From the NCBI RefSeq assembly GCF_002260845.1, contig NZ_BEDT01000001.1, forward strand, positions 124,001 to 188,000: a stretch of 64,000 nt of DNA, read 5' to 3'. Origin of the DNA: Pseudolactococcus reticulitermitis (GTDB lineage Bacteria > Bacillota > Bacilli > Lactobacillales > Streptococcaceae). How positions within the stretch are numbered: position 1 is the stretch's first letter; each line of letters starts with the position of its first letter. The position numbers and the translations under genes were made by a program. Shown here piece after piece: positions 21,910 to 31,801 of this stretch. The notes beneath the pieces were generated by a model. It ran no database searches. It worked only from the letters and a program-made list of their open reading frames with translations, and was not told the DNA's origin.

Positions 21910-22536
21910 TCATTTTCGAGCTAATCTAATCGAATAGCATAAGGGTACTAGGATAATTAAAACTGAAATGACGATAAAGATTAGGATAACAACCATGGGA
22001 TACCACATACTGATAATCCCACCTATCAGCAGCAAAATGCCTGAAATCACTAACATGATGCCACCTAAACGGTTGGTTTTTTGCCAATTATCTGAATTAC
22101 GTCGCGTCGTAGGAAAACGAAAGCCAGCAACATTATTTTGAGAGGTTTTGGGGATAACATTACCTAAGAGGATAAAGATGATCCCCACAATCATCATGGT
22201 CATTAAACCAATAGGCATGTGATAACCGAGCGATTCACTCAGGATTAAAGATTGAACCATTAGCGAAAGAATCGGTAATAACCAGTTCATCAGGTTTACC
22301 AATTTGACATTTTTTGTGGGCGCAATTTGTAGGCTGAATTGAACGATGAGATTCATCACAGCCATAAAGATGGGAACAAATAATATCCCCATCCATTTTG
22401 TACCATAGCCATCAGGCTCACCATCTAATCCCCAATGAATGGGCATTTTTTCTGGTAATTTTGAATAGAGTATTAAGCCTATCAAAATAGGCAGTAAGCC
22501 AACCACTGTTGGCCATAATAATTTTTTAAATTTCAT
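21910..22536 (-). CDS. SdpI family (DUF1648) membrane protein
   Basis: A 208-residue protein with six membrane segments. The N-terminal segment KLPEKMPIHWGLDGEPDGYG is the diagnostic DUF1648/SdpI loop, and the 'NVAGFRFPTTRRNSDNWQKT' stretch is the SdpI signature. In Bacillus subtilis SdpI gives immunity to the SdpC toxin and also sequesters the SdpR repressor at the membrane. Here it is the second gene of a two-gene operon with an SdpR-like regulator; no sdpC-like toxin is nearby. Confidence 0.9.
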   Translation of the reverse strand: MKFKKLLWPTVVGLLPILIGLILYSKLPEKMPIHWGLDGEPDGYGTKWMGILFVPIFMAVMNLIVQFSLQIAPTKNVKLVNLMNWLLPILSLMVQSLILSESLGYHMPIGLMTMMIVGIIFILLGNVIPKTSQNNVAGFRFPTTRRNSDNWQKTNRLGGIMLVISGILLLIGGIISMWYPMVVILIFIVISVLIILVPLCYSIRLARK

Positions 22537-22801
22537 TTGTCTCTCCTGTAAAACCTTTCAACCACAACAGGGTTTCTTCAAACACACTGAGATTCAACTC
22601 ATAATAGATAAAATTTTTATATTTGCTTTCACGAATCAAATCGGCGGTCTTGAGCTGTTTCAAGTGATTTGAAATCGTGGCACCGCTCAAGGCAAATTGG
22701 TCACTGATTTCACCAGCGGATAATTGACCTGATTTTAACAGCGTCAAGATGTCTCTGCGAACTGGATTTGAAATCGCCTTGAGGGTCACTTGCAAACTCA
22801 T
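22526..22801 (-). CDS. SdpR-like ArsR family autorepressor
   Basis: A 91-residue ArsR-type winged helix (residues 8-75, 'ALSGATISNHLKQLKTADLI' as recognition helix) without the cysteine metal sites of metal-sensing ArsR proteins. Its overlap of 11 bp with the SdpI-like gene and its size fit SdpR, the repressor released when SdpI binds it. Promoter just upstream has TATAAT with TG extension (minus strand, near 22845). Confidence 0.85.
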   Translation of the reverse strand: MSLQVTLKAISNPVRRDILTLLKSGQLSAGEISDQFALSGATISNHLKQLKTADLIRESKYKNFIYYELNLSVFEETLLWLKGFTGETNEI

Positions 22802-22879
22802 TTGAACACTTCCTTTCTATTTCGTTTTAACTCTAAATAGATTATAGCACTATTGAGATAAAAAACAAAATAGGTTGTC

Positions 22880-22908
22880 AAAAAAAATAGCCAGCCAAGG
22901 CTATTTTT
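22880..22908 (-). terminator. Terminator at the end of the MFS gene
   Basis: On the minus strand ATAGCC-TTGGCT-GGCTAT is followed by eight T. The left arm begins at the stop codon of the MFS gene. Confidence 0.75.
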
Positions 22909-24064
22909 AAATTTGTTTAAAAATCCAGAGAACTAAACCAGATAGCATGCCTGTCATCACAAGAATTAAACTTGGAAAAATGCTAAAACTCATGATTTTA
23001 AATAGGATACCAAATAGTAAGGGGAAAACGAGAATACCGAGCAGACAAAATCCGACATTATATGAAATCACCTTTTTAGCAATCGGCTCTGGGTACATTT
23101 GATTGGGTAACATCATCATCAGCGGATAAAGTGGCGCCATCGCAAGCCCTATCAAAAAGACTGTTGCCATGGTATAAAAACCGGGTGGTAAAAAGAGTGT
23201 CAAACTCGTCAACAACAATAGCCCCAAGTGGCTGTAGATAATCGTTTTATCTGCCATAAAGCGCGTGAGTGCGCCTGTCACAAATCGGCCAACCATCAGT
23301 CCTAACCAAAATAGTGTCGTATAAAATGCCGCCTGCGCACTCCTGACCTGAAAATTTTCGACATAGTAGGTCGCTAAAAAAATCCCCATGACCGCTTCTA
23401 GGGCATAAAAGAAATAAAAGATGGGATTAATCAGATGACTGAGTTTAAATGTCTGATTTGAAACAGAATCAGACTTTTCCTTACCATCAGAGCCAGTATT
23501 ATCTCGTTCAGCAAAGTGACTGCGATAAGCAAAAATCAGCAGCAAAATCAAAATTTCAAGTATCGCAATAGTGCCAATCGCAAATTGCCAACTTGCAAAA
23601 CTCGAAAGAAAAAACGTTAAAATCGCAGCGCTCAGACTGACACCGACGCCATAACAACCATGTAGCAGGCTCATGAGTGAGCTGGGTAAATGTTTGGCGG
23701 CAAAGTGATTGACCGTCACATCAATCGCACCTTGTCCGATGCCCATAAAGGGTGTGGATAAGAAAAGAACAATCGGATTGGATGTCACGACCATTAAAAT
23801 TAGGCCGATAATGACACAAACCATACTCATCAAAATGACTTGTGCGACCGTTACATAGTTGGCGATTTTGGTATAGAGCATGCTGGACAAAAAGGAAAAG
23901 AGCAGCATCATCGTTGTCAGATAGCTGACTTGACTAGCGCCCATAGCATAGCTCTGGCGCATGCTTGGCCAAGCACTTCCGAGAATAGAATCTGGCAACC
24001 CTAGAGAAATATAGATAATAAAATTTAAAACGACCAGTGTCGAAAGTGTGACTTTTTTAGACAT
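22907..24064 (-). CDS. MFS transporter
   Basis: A 385-residue major facilitator protein with about 12 membrane helices and a charged central loop (about residues 195-215, 'AERDNTGSDGKEKSDS'). The N-terminal 'LGLPDSILGSAWPSMRQSY' segment is shared with a Firmicutes MFS group annotated as sugar or drug transporters; the substrate cannot be told. The ATG at 24064 has AGAGG 6 bp upstream; the TTG upstream is ignored. Stands alone between terminators. Confidence 0.85.
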   Translation of the reverse strand: MSKKVTLSTLVVLNFIIYISLGLPDSILGSAWPSMRQSYAMGASQVSYLTTMMLLFSFLSSMLYTKIANYVTVAQVILMSMVCVIIGLILMVVTSNPIVLFLSTPFMGIGQGAIDVTVNHFAAKHLPSSLMSLLHGCYGVGVSLSAAILTFFLSSFASWQFAIGTIAILEILILLLIFAYRSHFAERDNTGSDGKEKSDSVSNQTFKLSHLINPIFYFFYALEAVMGIFLATYYVENFQVRSAQAAFYTTLFWLGLMVGRFVTGALTRFMADKTIIYSHLGLLLLTSLTLFLPPGFYTMATVFLIGLAMAPLYPLMMMLPNQMYPEPIAKKVISYNVGFCLLGILVFPLLFGILFKIMSFSIFPSLILVMTGMLSGLVLWIFKQI

Positions 24065-24148
24065 CGTAACCTCTGTCAATCTAATGTTTATGAATACCTT
24101 TCCTCATTATAACATGAGCCGGCCTTATTCTTCTTTCAAGAAAGATAT

Positions 24149-24183
24149 AAAAAAAGTTGTAGACCTTCGCCTACAACTTCTTC
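24149..24183 (-). terminator. Terminator after ccpA
   Basis: On the minus strand AAGTTGTAG/CTACAACTT (9-bp stem) is followed by TTTTTTTAT, directly after the ccpA stop. Confidence 0.85.
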
Positions 24184-24188
24184 TTACA

Positions 24189-25187
24189 TTATTTGCTAGA
24201 ACCACGTTTGACAAAGCCGTGTGGTAAAATCACGCGCTTGCCTTCGACCTCTTCTTTGTTCATCATTTTAGTCAAGAGACGCATTGACACAGCACCCAAG
24301 TCATAGAGGGGTTGCTCGATAGATGAAAGTGTCGGACGTGTAAATTCTGTGATGACTGAGTTATTGGCTGTAATGATTTCAAACTCTTCTGGTACACTGA
24401 CACCACTGTTAACCAAGCCATTTAGCAAGCCAACAGCGACTTCATCATCCGTTACGACAGCGGCAGTCGCGCCAGATGCTTTGACCCGTTCCGCCAATTT
24501 CAACCCAGCCGTGTAGCTATAAGTCGTTTCGAACACAAGACCTTCTGAGAAAGTCAGTCCAGCCTCAGCCAGACCTGCTTGATAGCCGACCAAACGTTCC
24601 TTACCATTAACGGCATTGACCATTGGACCCGCAACCAACGCAATTTTTTGATTGTGCTTGGCAAGCTCTAGCGTCACTTCCTTAGTCGCTTGTGTGTAGT
24701 CGATATTCACAGATGGAATTTGATCTTCAGGATCAACCGCACCTGCCAAGACGATTGGTGTACGTGTCCGTGAAAATTCAGCACGGATTTTATCAGACAG
24801 ATTATGTGCGAGAAAGACCAGACCGTCGACTTGCTTCGCTAGCAACGTGTTGACCACGTTAATTTCCTTACCATTTTCGCCATCCGAGTTCGCGATGACG
24901 ATATTATATTTATACATGGTCGCGATATCATCAATCCCACGCGCCAAACTCGCAAAATAACTGTTGGCAATGTCGGGTATCACCACGCCAACCGTTGTTG
25001 TTTTTTTAGAAGCCAGACCACGAGCCACTGCATTTGGTCGGTAGTCCAAACGTTCGATCACGTCCAACACCTTACGGCGTGTTGTTTCTTTGACATTTTG
25101 ATTGCCATTGACAACACGGCTGACCGTTGCCATCGAGACGCCTGCTTCACGCGCGACGTCGTATATTGTAATTGTATCGCTTTCCAT
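24189..25187 (-). CDS. ccpA: Catabolite control protein A
   Basis: A 332-residue LacI-family regulator with an N-terminal helix-turn-helix (TITIYDVAREAGVSMATVSR) and hinge (YRPNAVARGLASKKTTTVG), then a periplasmic-binding-type core. Length, sequence and position divergent from pepQ match CcpA of lactococci and streptococci. CcpA with P-Ser-HPr binds cre sites and controls carbon catabolite repression. The ATG at 25187 has AAGGAG 9 bp upstream. Two cre-like palindromes lie in its upstream region, suggesting autoregulation. Confidence 0.95.
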   Translation of the reverse strand: MESDTITIYDVAREAGVSMATVSRVVNGNQNVKETTRRKVLDVIERLDYRPNAVARGLASKKTTTVGVVIPDIANSYFASLARGIDDIATMYKYNIVIANSDGENGKEINVVNTLLAKQVDGLVFLAHNLSDKIRAEFSRTRTPIVLAGAVDPEDQIPSVNIDYTQATKEVTLELAKHNQKIALVAGPMVNAVNGKERLVGYQAGLAEAGLTFSEGLVFETTYSYTAGLKLAERVKASGATAAVVTDDEVAVGLLNGLVNSGVSVPEEFEIITANNSVITEFTRPTLSSIEQPLYDLGAVSMRLLTKMMNKEEVEGKRVILPHGFVKRGSSK

Positions 25188-25219
25188 TTTTACATACTCC
25201 TTCTGATGTGTCTCTTTTC

Positions 25220-25279
25220 ATGAAAATAATATTTTCATTTCATTCCTATCTATTCTATCACTTTATGAAAAGGTTTTCA
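25220..25279. promoter_or_regulatory. Two cre-like palindromes between ccpA and pepQ
   Basis: TGAAAAGGTTTTCA (25266-25279) differs from the ideal cre TGAAAACGTTTTCA only in one central base. A perfect 19-bp palindrome, ATGAAAATA-A-TATTTTCAT, lies at 25220-25238 within the ccpA leader. The rest of the 305-bp gap is AT-rich with no other clear signal. Confidence 0.55.
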
Positions 25280-25492
25280 ATAACTTTTACAGCTTTTTTT
25301 TCAAAAAAAAAGACATTTTTAATTAAAACAGCCGGCATGAAAAGTTGTCTTCTTTATATATGGTAGCTGTCACTTGAAAAACAACTTGCGCTAACAGTAT
25401 TTCAGAAACTTTTTTCAATCTTTATCAGATTTTTTGAACCGTTATATCATTTTTTCTTGGTAATTTTTATCACAAAGTGGCAAAATAGAGAT

Positions 25493-26581
25493 ATGACAAA
25501 ACTAACACAAATTGCCACCTATCTCGGCAAAGAAAATTGGGATATGACCTTTATCACGAATCCAACGACTGTTCAGTATTTGACAGGTTTTGCGATGGAT
25601 CCGCATGAACGGATTTTGGGCTTGATGATTTTCCCTGACCAGGAGCCGCTGCTTTTCACACCTGAGCTTGAAGTTGAAAAAGCCAAGACTCATGTTAATT
25701 TTGATGTCATCGGTTATGCAGATAGTGAGAATCCTTGGGCTAAAATCAAGGCTCATTTGGCGGGACGCCAAATCAAAACAATCGCAGTCGAGTACGATCA
25801 TCTGATTCTCAGTAAATCTGACGGTCTCAAATCCGTCTTTGACGGCCTCTCTTTCGCCAATCTGACACCATTCATCAACCGCATGCGCCTGATTAAATCT
25901 GACGATGAAATCAAAAAAATGATCGTCGCAGGTGAGTATGCGGATAGATGTTTTGACATCGGTTTTCGGTTTGCGGCGTCTGAGCCGGACCTGACGGAGA
26001 TGGATGTGGTCGCAAAAATTGAGTTTGAGATGAAGCGTCAGGGCATTTCTGAGATGAGTTTTGAGACCATGGTATTAACTGGTGGGCGAGCGGCTAATCC
26101 TCACGGTGTGCCTGAAGCGATAGCCATTCAACAAAATAAACTGCTGCTTTTTGACTTGGGTGTCATGGCTAATGGCTATGCTTCTGACGCCAGTCGGACG
26201 ATTGCCATCGGTCAACCGAGTGATTTTGACCGGAAAATTTATGAGATAACACGCGAAGCACAGCAAGCAGCTTTTGACTTTGTCAAGCCCGGTGTGACTG
26301 CCTTTGAGGTTGATAAGGTGGCGCGCGATGTCATCACGAAAGCTGGCTATGGCGAGTATTTCACACACCGAACTGGCCATGGTATCGGCATGGATGTGCA
26401 TGAATTTCCTTCTATCGGCGGTAGCGAAGATATTACCATTGAAAAAGGCATGTGCTTCTCGATTGAACCCGGTATTTACATCCCAAATCAAGTCGGCGTA
26501 CGCATCGAGGACTGTCTCTATGTCACTGAAACTGGCGCTGAAAGTTTCACGCAAACTTCAAAAGACTTGTTAATTTTTTAA
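25493..26581 (+). CDS. pepQ: Xaa-Pro dipeptidase
   Basis: A 362-residue M24 metallopeptidase that splits X-Pro dipeptides in the cytoplasm, finishing peptide use. The 'creatinase' N-terminal domain is followed by the pita-bread domain with metal ligands visible in [19 protein letters not shown] (two Asp), the [13 protein letters not shown] histidine region, SIEPGIYIP and [10 protein letters not shown] glutamates. Start taken as ATG 25493 ([12 protein letters not shown]), the family-typical N-terminus; the ribosome site is weak (AGAGAT). Divergent from ccpA, as in other lactococci and streptococci. Confidence 0.93.
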   Translation: MTKLTQIATYLGKENWDMTFITNPTTVQYLTGFAMDPHERILGLMIFPDQEPLLFTPELEVEKAKTHVNFDVIGYADSENPWAKIKAHLAGRQIKTIAVEYDHLILSKSDGLKSVFDGLSFANLTPFINRMRLIKSDDEIKKMIVAGEYADRCFDIGFRFAASEPDLTEMDVVAKIEFEMKRQGISEMSFETMVLTGGRAANPHGVPEAIAIQQNKLLLFDLGVMANGYASDASRTIAIGQPSDFDRKIYEITREAQQAAFDFVKPGVTAFEVDKVARDVITKAGYGEYFTHRTGHGIGMDVHEFPSIGGSEDITIEKGMCFSIEPGIYIPNQVGVRIEDCLYVTETGAESFTQTSKDLLIF

Positions 26582-26590
26582 AATAACATC

Positions 26591-26618
26591 AAGCACCCCA
26601 AAAAGGTGCTTTTTCTTT
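26591..26618 (+). terminator. Terminator after pepQ
   Basis: AAGCACC/GGTGCTT stem followed by TTTTTCTTT, 10 bp after the stop codon. Confidence 0.85.
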
Positions 26619-26676
26619 CCCCTTTTAGGCAATGGTAGCAACACCGACGTAACTTTATACCATCATAAAATTCACA

Positions 26677-26703
26677 GCAGATGTCAGTTTTCCTGACATC
26701 TGC
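26677..26703. repeat. Perfect 11-bp inverted repeat upstream of glnP
   Basis: GCAGATGTCAG and CTGACATCTGC flank a 5-base loop. It has no T-run and lies upstream of the likely glnP -10 region, so it may be an operator or an mRNA end rather than a terminator. Confidence 0.5.
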
Positions 26704-26776
26704 TCAAAAGTGTTCTTTATTTTCACGCATTTTTATGATAAAATGAAATAGCATATATTTTGAAAGGGAACCTAAC

Positions 26777-28912
26777 ATGAAAAAGAATTTATTGATATTA
26801 CTCACGGTTTTCATCACTTTGTTTTCGGCTACTGCCGTCAAAGCTGAAGAAAAAGTGGTAAAAATAGCCAGTGACTCGACCTATGCACCCTTCGAGTTCC
26901 AAGATGCTAATAAAAAATACGTCGGCATTGATGTTGATTTGATGCAAAAAATTTCTGAGATGAATGGTTGGCAACTTGACCAATCCTTCCCAGGTTTCCA
27001 AGCAGCGCTCGATCAGCTCAATGCGGGACAGACAGACGGCGTAATCGCTGGGATGTCAATCACAGACGAACGCAAAAAAGTCTTTGATTTTTCTGATTCT
27101 TACTATGCGTCATCAGTCGTCATTGCCACCAAACAAGGCAATCAAATCACCGCCTACAAGCAACTCAATGGCAAAACAGTTGGCGTCAAAAATGGCACTG
27201 CCTCACAAGATTTTCTGACAAAAAACAAAGCTAAATACGGCTATACGATTAAGACCTACGATGAAGGCGCTCAGTTATACGAAAGTTTAAAAGTTGGCGC
27301 TGTTGATGCCATCATGGATGATGAACCTGTCCTCAAATATGCCATCAATCAAGGGCAAAATTTTGAAATCAATATGACCGGCGAAAAAATTGGCGACTAC
27401 GGTTTTGCGGTCAAAAAAGGCACCCATCCAGAACTCATCAAAGGCTTTAACAAAGCCTTGAAAGAGCTCAAAGCCAATGGTGGCTATGATGCCATTCTTG
27501 ACAAGTACACCGCAACAACTGCTGATACCGATATTAAACCAGTCAAGTCTGACTATCGCATCGCGTCTGATTCGCTTTTTGCGCCATTTGAATTCCAAAA
27601 CTCATCTAAAAAATATGTTGGGATTGACGTTGATTTACTACAGGCAATCGCTAAAAGTCAGAAATTCAACATTAGTATGGACTTCGTTGGCTTCCAAACT
27701 GCCGTTGACCAAACCCAAGCTGGTCATGCAGATGGCATGATTGCGGGCATGTCAATCACCGATGAACGTAAAAATGTTTTCGATTTCTCTGATCCTTATT
27801 TCACGGCTAATGCCACCCTTGCCGTCAAAAGCACGACGACTGACATCAAATCTTACAAGGATTTAAAAGGTAAAACGGTCGGCATCAAAAATGGCACGGC
27901 ATCTCAAGCCTTTATTGATAAAAATAAAGACAAATATGGTTACAAGGTTAAAGTCTTTGATGCTGCGGATACCATGTACGAAAGTTTAAATACGGGTTCC
28001 ATTGATGCTTTCATGGACGACGAACCTGTCGTCAAATATGCGATTTTACAAGGCAAGAAATTTGCAACGCCTATCGCGCCTGAAAAAATCGGGGAATATG
28101 GCTTTGCCGTTAAAAAAGGGACTAACCCTGAGCTCCTTGCCATGTTCAATGCCGGTCTTGCCAAACTCAAAGCAAACGGCGACTATGACAAAATCGTTGA
28201 AAAATATATGGGGAATACCGATTCTGATGATAATAAAGTCGACGAATCAACGATGATTGGGATTATCAAAAACAACTGGCAACAGTTGGCTAAAGGGCTT
28301 GGCTACACACTGTCCTTAACGATTGTCTCCTTTGTTTTAGCTTTACTCATCGGTGTCGTCTTCGGTCTCTTTAGCGTTTCGCCTAGCAAGTTCCTGAAAG
28401 GCTTTACCCGCGTTTATGTCGATCTTGTTCGTGGTGTCCCACTTATGGTGCTCGCTATCTTCATCTTCTATGGTGTCCCAAACTTAATCGAATCAATTAC
28501 AGGTCACGCTAGTCCACTTAACGACTATGTCGCAGGTGTCATCGCCCTCACGCTCAACGCTTCAGCCTATATCGCTGAAATCGTCCGTGGTGGTGTCAAC
28601 TCTGTCCCTATCGGTCAAATGGAGGCCTCACGCTCGCTCGGGATTTCTTATATTAAAACGATGCGTCGCGTCATTCTTCCACAAGCAGTTAAGATTACCA
28701 TTCCTAGTTTGGTCAACCAATTCATCATCTCACTGAAAGATACAACGATTATCTCAGCCATCGGTTTGATTGAATTGCTCCAAACAGGTAAAATTATCGT
28801 GGCACGTAACTTCCAATCCTTTAAAGTTTACGGCTTAATCGCGATGATTTATCTCGTCGTCATTCTCGCATTAACCATCTTTGCACGTCGACTTGAAAGG
28901 AATATGAAATAA
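26777..28912 (+). CDS. glnP: Glutamine/glutamate ABC transporter, two binding domains fused to permease
   Basis: A 711-residue protein: signal peptide (1-23), two tandem substrate-binding domains (about 27-250 and 257-478, each with 'PFEFQ', [10 protein letters not shown]-type and '[16 protein letters not shown]' motifs), then a permease domain with the EAA loop ([22 protein letters not shown] split at about residue 620). This matches GlnP of Lactococcus lactis, which imports Gln, Glu and Asn with GlnQ. The stop overlaps the glnQ start (TAATG). Ribosome site AAAGGG lies 10 bp before ATG. Confidence 0.95.
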   Translation: MKKNLLILLTVFITLFSATAVKAEEKVVKIASDSTYAPFEFQDANKKYVGIDVDLMQKISEMNGWQLDQSFPGFQAALDQLNAGQTDGVIAGMSITDERKKVFDFSDSYYASSVVIATKQGNQITAYKQLNGKTVGVKNGTASQDFLTKNKAKYGYTIKTYDEGAQLYESLKVGAVDAIMDDEPVLKYAINQGQNFEINMTGEKIGDYGFAVKKGTHPELIKGFNKALKELKANGGYDAILDKYTATTADTDIKPVKSDYRIASDSLFAPFEFQNSSKKYVGIDVDLLQAIAKSQKFNISMDFVGFQTAVDQTQAGHADGMIAGMSITDERKNVFDFSDPYFTANATLAVKSTTTDIKSYKDLKGKTVGIKNGTASQAFIDKNKDKYGYKVKVFDAADTMYESLNTGSIDAFMDDEPVVKYAILQGKKFATPIAPEKIGEYGFAVKKGTNPELLAMFNAGLAKLKANGDYDKIVEKYMGNTDSDDNKVDESTMIGIIKNNWQQLAKGLGYTLSLTIVSFVLALLIGVVFGLFSVSPSKFLKGFTRVYVDLVRGVPLMVLAIFIFYGVPNLIESITGHASPLNDYVAGVIALTLNASAYIAEIVRGGVNSVPIGQMEASRSLGISYIKTMRRVILPQAVKITIPSLVNQFIISLKDTTIISAIGLIELLQTGKIIVARNFQSFKVYGLIAMIYLVVILALTIFARRLERNMK

Positions 28913-29652
28913 TGGCAAAATTAAAAATTGATGTCACTGATTTGCATAAATCTTTTGGCAATAATGAAGTTTTAAAAGGCATTACCACGCGCTTTAATGA
29001 GGGCGATGTCGTCTGTATCATCGGCCCTTCTGGTTCTGGTAAGTCAACTTTTCTGAGAACCTTGAACGGGTTAGAAGAAATTACATCAGGGACAGTCATC
29101 GTCGATGGCTATGATTTATCCAATAAAAAAACTGACCTCAACCAAGTCCGCCAAGAAGTCGGCATGGTTTTCCAACAGTTTAACCTTTTCCCAAATATGA
29201 CGGTGCTAGATAACATTACCTATGCGCCACTTGAACTCAAGAAAATGAGCAAGGATGAAGCGCACACCAAAGCCCTTGACTTGCTTGAAAAAGTTGGCTT
29301 ATCAGATAAGGCTGATGCCATGCCAGAAAGCCTATCTGGTGGTCAAAAACAACGTGTTGCAATTGCTCGCGCATTGGCCATGGATCCTGATCTCATGCTC
29401 TTTGATGAGCCAACCTCAGCGCTCGATCCAGAAATGGTGGGAGATGTCCTTGAAGTTATGCAGGAACTTGCCAAGGAAGGCATGACCATGCTGATTGTCA
29501 CGCATGAAATGGGCTTTGCCCGTAAGGTTGCCAACCGTGTCATCTTCACCGACGGCGGTGAAATCTTAGAGGACAGCACACCTGACCAAGTCTTTGACAA
29601 GCCACAACACCCACGTTTGAAAGACTTTTTGAATAAAGTTTTGAATGTTTAA
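28912..29652 (+). CDS. glnQ: Glutamine ABC transporter ATPase
   Basis: A 246-residue polar-amino-acid ATPase with Walker A (GPSGSGKST), Q-loop ([13 protein letters not shown]), signature [19 protein letters not shown], Walker [15 protein letters not shown] and H-loop (VTHEMGFA). Works with the GlnP dimer encoded upstream. The gene shares one base with glnP and ends in a terminator. Confidence 0.95.
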   Translation: MAKLKIDVTDLHKSFGNNEVLKGITTRFNEGDVVCIIGPSGSGKSTFLRTLNGLEEITSGTVIVDGYDLSNKKTDLNQVRQEVGMVFQQFNLFPNMTVLDNITYAPLELKKMSKDEAHTKALDLLEKVGLSDKADAMPESLSGGQKQRVAIARALAMDPDLMLFDEPTSALDPEMVGDVLEVMQELAKEGMTMLIVTHEMGFARKVANRVIFTDGGEILEDSTPDQVFDKPQHPRLKDFLNKVLNV

Positions 29653-29656
29653 ATTT

Positions 29657-29698
29657 AAAAAATTTCCTAGTGATTTAAAATGGCTAGGAGATTTTTTA
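29657..29698 (+). terminator. Terminator after glnPQ
   Basis: TTTCCTAG and CTAGGAGA arms with a 13-base loop, then TTTTTT. Confidence 0.65.
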
Positions 29699-29717
29699 GT
29701 TGCGCTCAGTTAAATAC

Positions 29718-29752
29718 AAAAAAATCCTGATGACCAAACATCAGAATTTTTT
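29718..29752 (-). terminator. Terminator after nagB
   Basis: AAAAATCCTGATG/CATCAGAATTTTT inverted repeat with A and T runs on either side, convergent with the glnPQ terminator and able to work both ways. Confidence 0.8.
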
Positions 29753-29759
29753 ATCTCGT

Positions 29760-30464
29760 TTATTTCAACAATTTAGCAGCTGCTTCGTCCACGATAACGA
29801 TAACGTCATCATGTTTTTGAAGAATTGATGCTGGCATACTTTCAGTGATGTCACCTTCTACCATGGCTTGAATGGCTTCAGATTTGCCTTCGCCCCAAGC
29901 CATGAGAACGATTGTTTTAGCTTTCATGATGCTTGCGATACCCATAGACACCGCTTTTTTAGGCACATCTGCTTCGCACTCGAAGTAACGGGCATTAGCA
30001 TTGATGGTACTTTCAGTCAAGCCGACAACGTGTGTGGTGCTGTCAAATGGTGTCCCTGGTTCATTGAAACCGATATGACCGTTGTGACCGATACCCAAAA
30101 TTTGGAAATCAATTGGGTGTGCATCGATGATGGCATCGTAGTGTTTGGCTTCAGCTTCCAAGTCTGCTGCTTTACCATCAGGTAAGAAGTTTTCTTTAAA
30201 TGGTTTTTCATTGAACAAATGTTGGCTCATGAAGTAACGGTAAGATTGTTCATCAGAACCATCAAGGCCGACATATTCATCAAGGTTAATGGATGTTTTA
30301 TCTGAAAAATCAAGGTCGCTGTTGACGATTTGGTTGTAGAATTCAACGGGTGTTGAACCTGTTGCCAAGCCAAATGTTTGCGCACCTGCTGCGATTTGTT
30401 CTTTCAAGATGTCAAGGCCGACTTTAGCCCCTTCAAGTTGATCTTTAACTTTAATGATTTTCAT
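29760..30464 (-). CDS. nagB: Glucosamine-6-phosphate deaminase
   Basis: A 234-residue NagB that converts glucosamine-6-P to fructose-6-P and ammonia, linking amino-sugar use to glycolysis. Visible: '[13 protein letters not shown]', the active-site [20 protein letters not shown] and '[20 protein letters not shown]'. Length is the short form typical of Streptococcaceae. GGAG lies 8 bp before the ATG at 30464. Controlled by a promoter overlapped by a NagR-type operator. Confidence 0.95.
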   Translation of the reverse strand: MKIIKVKDQLEGAKVGLDILKEQIAAGAQTFGLATGSTPVEFYNQIVNSDLDFSDKTSINLDEYVGLDGSDEQSYRYFMSQHLFNEKPFKENFLPDGKAADLEAEAKHYDAIIDAHPIDFQILGIGHNGHIGFNEPGTPFDSTTHVVGLTESTINANARYFECEADVPKKAVSMGIASIMKAKTIVLMAWGEGKSEAIQAMVEGDITESMPASILQKHDDVIVIVDEAAAKLLK

Positions 30465-30600
30465 GGTCTTCTCCTATAAGATGTTGAGGCGACTGCTTTG
30501 AGACGATGAAAAATAGGAAAAGGCGTAAGCGAACGAAGGTCCTGCGCACTTTTATCTTTTTTCCTAGTCTCAAGGAGCCGAAACTCAGTTAGATAAATTA
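30465..30600 (-). promoter_or_regulatory. Long structured nagB leader
   Basis: From the predicted start near 30612 the nagB mRNA has about 145 nt before the gene. It contains paired segments TTGAGAC/GTCTCAA and TAGGAAAA/TTTTCCTA enclosing a GC-rich part (CTGCGC, GCGTAAGCG). It matches no riboswitch that I recognise and shares short segments with other intergenic regions of this window. Confidence 0.35.
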
Positions 30601-30604
30601 TTTT

Positions 30605-30647
30605 ATTGGTATAGACCAATTATATACCGATTGCCTTAATTTGTCAA
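30605..30647 (-). promoter_or_regulatory. nagB promoter with NagR/GntR operator
   Basis: On the minus strand TTGACA (30647-30642) and TATAAT (30624-30619) are 17 bp apart. ATTGGTATAGACCAAT (30605-30620) is a perfect dre-type operator, TGGT-N6-ACCA in form, bound by NagR/DasR GntR-family repressors, and overlaps the -10. Repression released by amino-sugar phosphates is the known logic. Confidence 0.8.
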
Positions 30648-30665
30648 GCATTTACATCTTAAAAG

Positions 30666-30684
30666 TGATATAATTTATTTTATG
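30666..30684 (+). promoter_or_regulatory. Leaderless promoter of queA
   Basis: TGA TATAAT is followed by seven bases and ATG. The extended -10 places the start of transcription at or within a base of the ATG; no ribosome site is present. Confidence 0.55.
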
Positions 30685-31713
30685 AATATAGAAGATTTTA
30701 ATTTTGACTTACCCGAAGCACTGATTGCCCAAACACCTCTTGAAAAGCGCTCTGAAAGTCGCTTGCTCGTCATTGACAAAGCGACACAAACGATGACCGA
30801 TCAACATTTTTATGACATTATCGACGAGTTAGAGGCCGGTGATACACTGGTACTCAATAATACACGCGTCCTCCCCGCCCGCCTCCATGGGCAAAAGGCC
30901 GACACAGGCGGTCATATCGAGCTTCTCCTCCTGAAAAATACCGTCGATGATACTTGGGAAGTGCTTGCGAAACCCGCTAAGAAGCTGAAAAATGGGACTG
31001 TCATTTCATTTGGCGATGGTCGTTTGACAGCAAGGGTAGTTGACGATAGCCTAGATCACGGTGGTCGGATTGTGACGTTTAATTACGAGGGGATTTTCCT
31101 CGAAGTCCTCGAAAGTCTGGGCGAAATGCCGCTTCCGCCTTATATCCATGAGAAACTCAAGGATCAAGGGCGCTATCAGACCGTTTACGCTAAAGAAAAT
31201 GGTTCAGCAGCTGCACCAACAGCTGGTCTTCATTTTACCGATGACCTCTTGGCTCAGATCAAGGCAAAAGGCGTGAACATTGCTTGGGTGACTTTACATG
31301 TTGGGCTTGGTACTTTTCGTCCTGTCAGCGTTGATAACATTGAAGAACATGAGATGCACAGCGAATTTTATATCCTGCCTGAGGAAACCGCTGATGTTAT
31401 CACTGCCACAAAAGCTGCGGGGAAACGTGTGATTGCCGTTGGGACGACATCAATTCGAACGCTTGAATCCGTTGCCCAAAAATTTGGTGGCAAAGTGCAA
31501 GCCGATAGCGACTGGACGACTATTTTCATCAAACCTGGCTACAAATTCCAAGTTGTTGACGCTTTTTCGACTAATTTCCACTTGCCTAAGTCGACTTTAG
31601 TCATGCTCGTTTCTGCTTTTGCTGGTCGTGACTTTGTCCTAGCAGCTTACCAACACGCCATTGATGAACACTATCGCTTCTTTAGCTTTGGTGATGCCAT
31701 GTTTGTCAAATAA
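30682..31713 (+). CDS. queA: tRNA preQ1(34) S-adenosylmethionine ribosyltransferase-isomerase
   Basis: A 343-residue QueA that makes epoxyqueuosine at the wobble base of GUN tRNAs. It begins with the family signature [19 protein letters not shown] and contains [27 protein letters not shown] and [10 protein letters not shown]. The ATG at 30682 gives the normal N-terminus, has no ribosome site, and follows an extended -10 by seven bases, so the mRNA is probably leaderless. Confidence 0.96.
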   Translation: MNIEDFNFDLPEALIAQTPLEKRSESRLLVIDKATQTMTDQHFYDIIDELEAGDTLVLNNTRVLPARLHGQKADTGGHIELLLLKNTVDDTWEVLAKPAKKLKNGTVISFGDGRLTARVVDDSLDHGGRIVTFNYEGIFLEVLESLGEMPLPPYIHEKLKDQGRYQTVYAKENGSAAAPTAGLHFTDDLLAQIKAKGVNIAWVTLHVGLGTFRPVSVDNIEEHEMHSEFYILPEETADVITATKAAGKRVIAVGTTSIRTLESVAQKFGGKVQADSDWTTIFIKPGYKFQVVDAFSTNFHLPKSTLVMLVSAFAGRDFVLAAYQHAIDEHYRFFSFGDAMFVK

Positions 31714-31734
31714 GTCAATTTTTCCACTAACTAT

Positions 31735-31790
31735 AAACACCTCTATCTCAGTTCTGCGATTACGCTAGCTTGGATAGCGGTGTTTTTTTC
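31735..31790 (+). terminator. Terminator after queA
   Basis: AACACCTCTATC and GATAGCGGTGTT arms with a long loop, followed by TTTTTTT. Confidence 0.7.
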
Positions 31791-31801
31791 TATCCTTGCT
31801 A

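Noticed and set aside
26075-26554. 159-codon minus-strand frame inside pepQ
   Set aside because: Entirely within a well-supported gene on the other strand, without a promoter or ribosome site.
26677-26703. Second terminator for pepQ
   Set aside because: No T-run follows the stem and a good terminator already lies at 26591-26618.
30465-30600. Riboswitch (for example glmS-like) in the nagB leader
   Set aside because: The structure does not match any class that I know, and the NagR operator already explains control.
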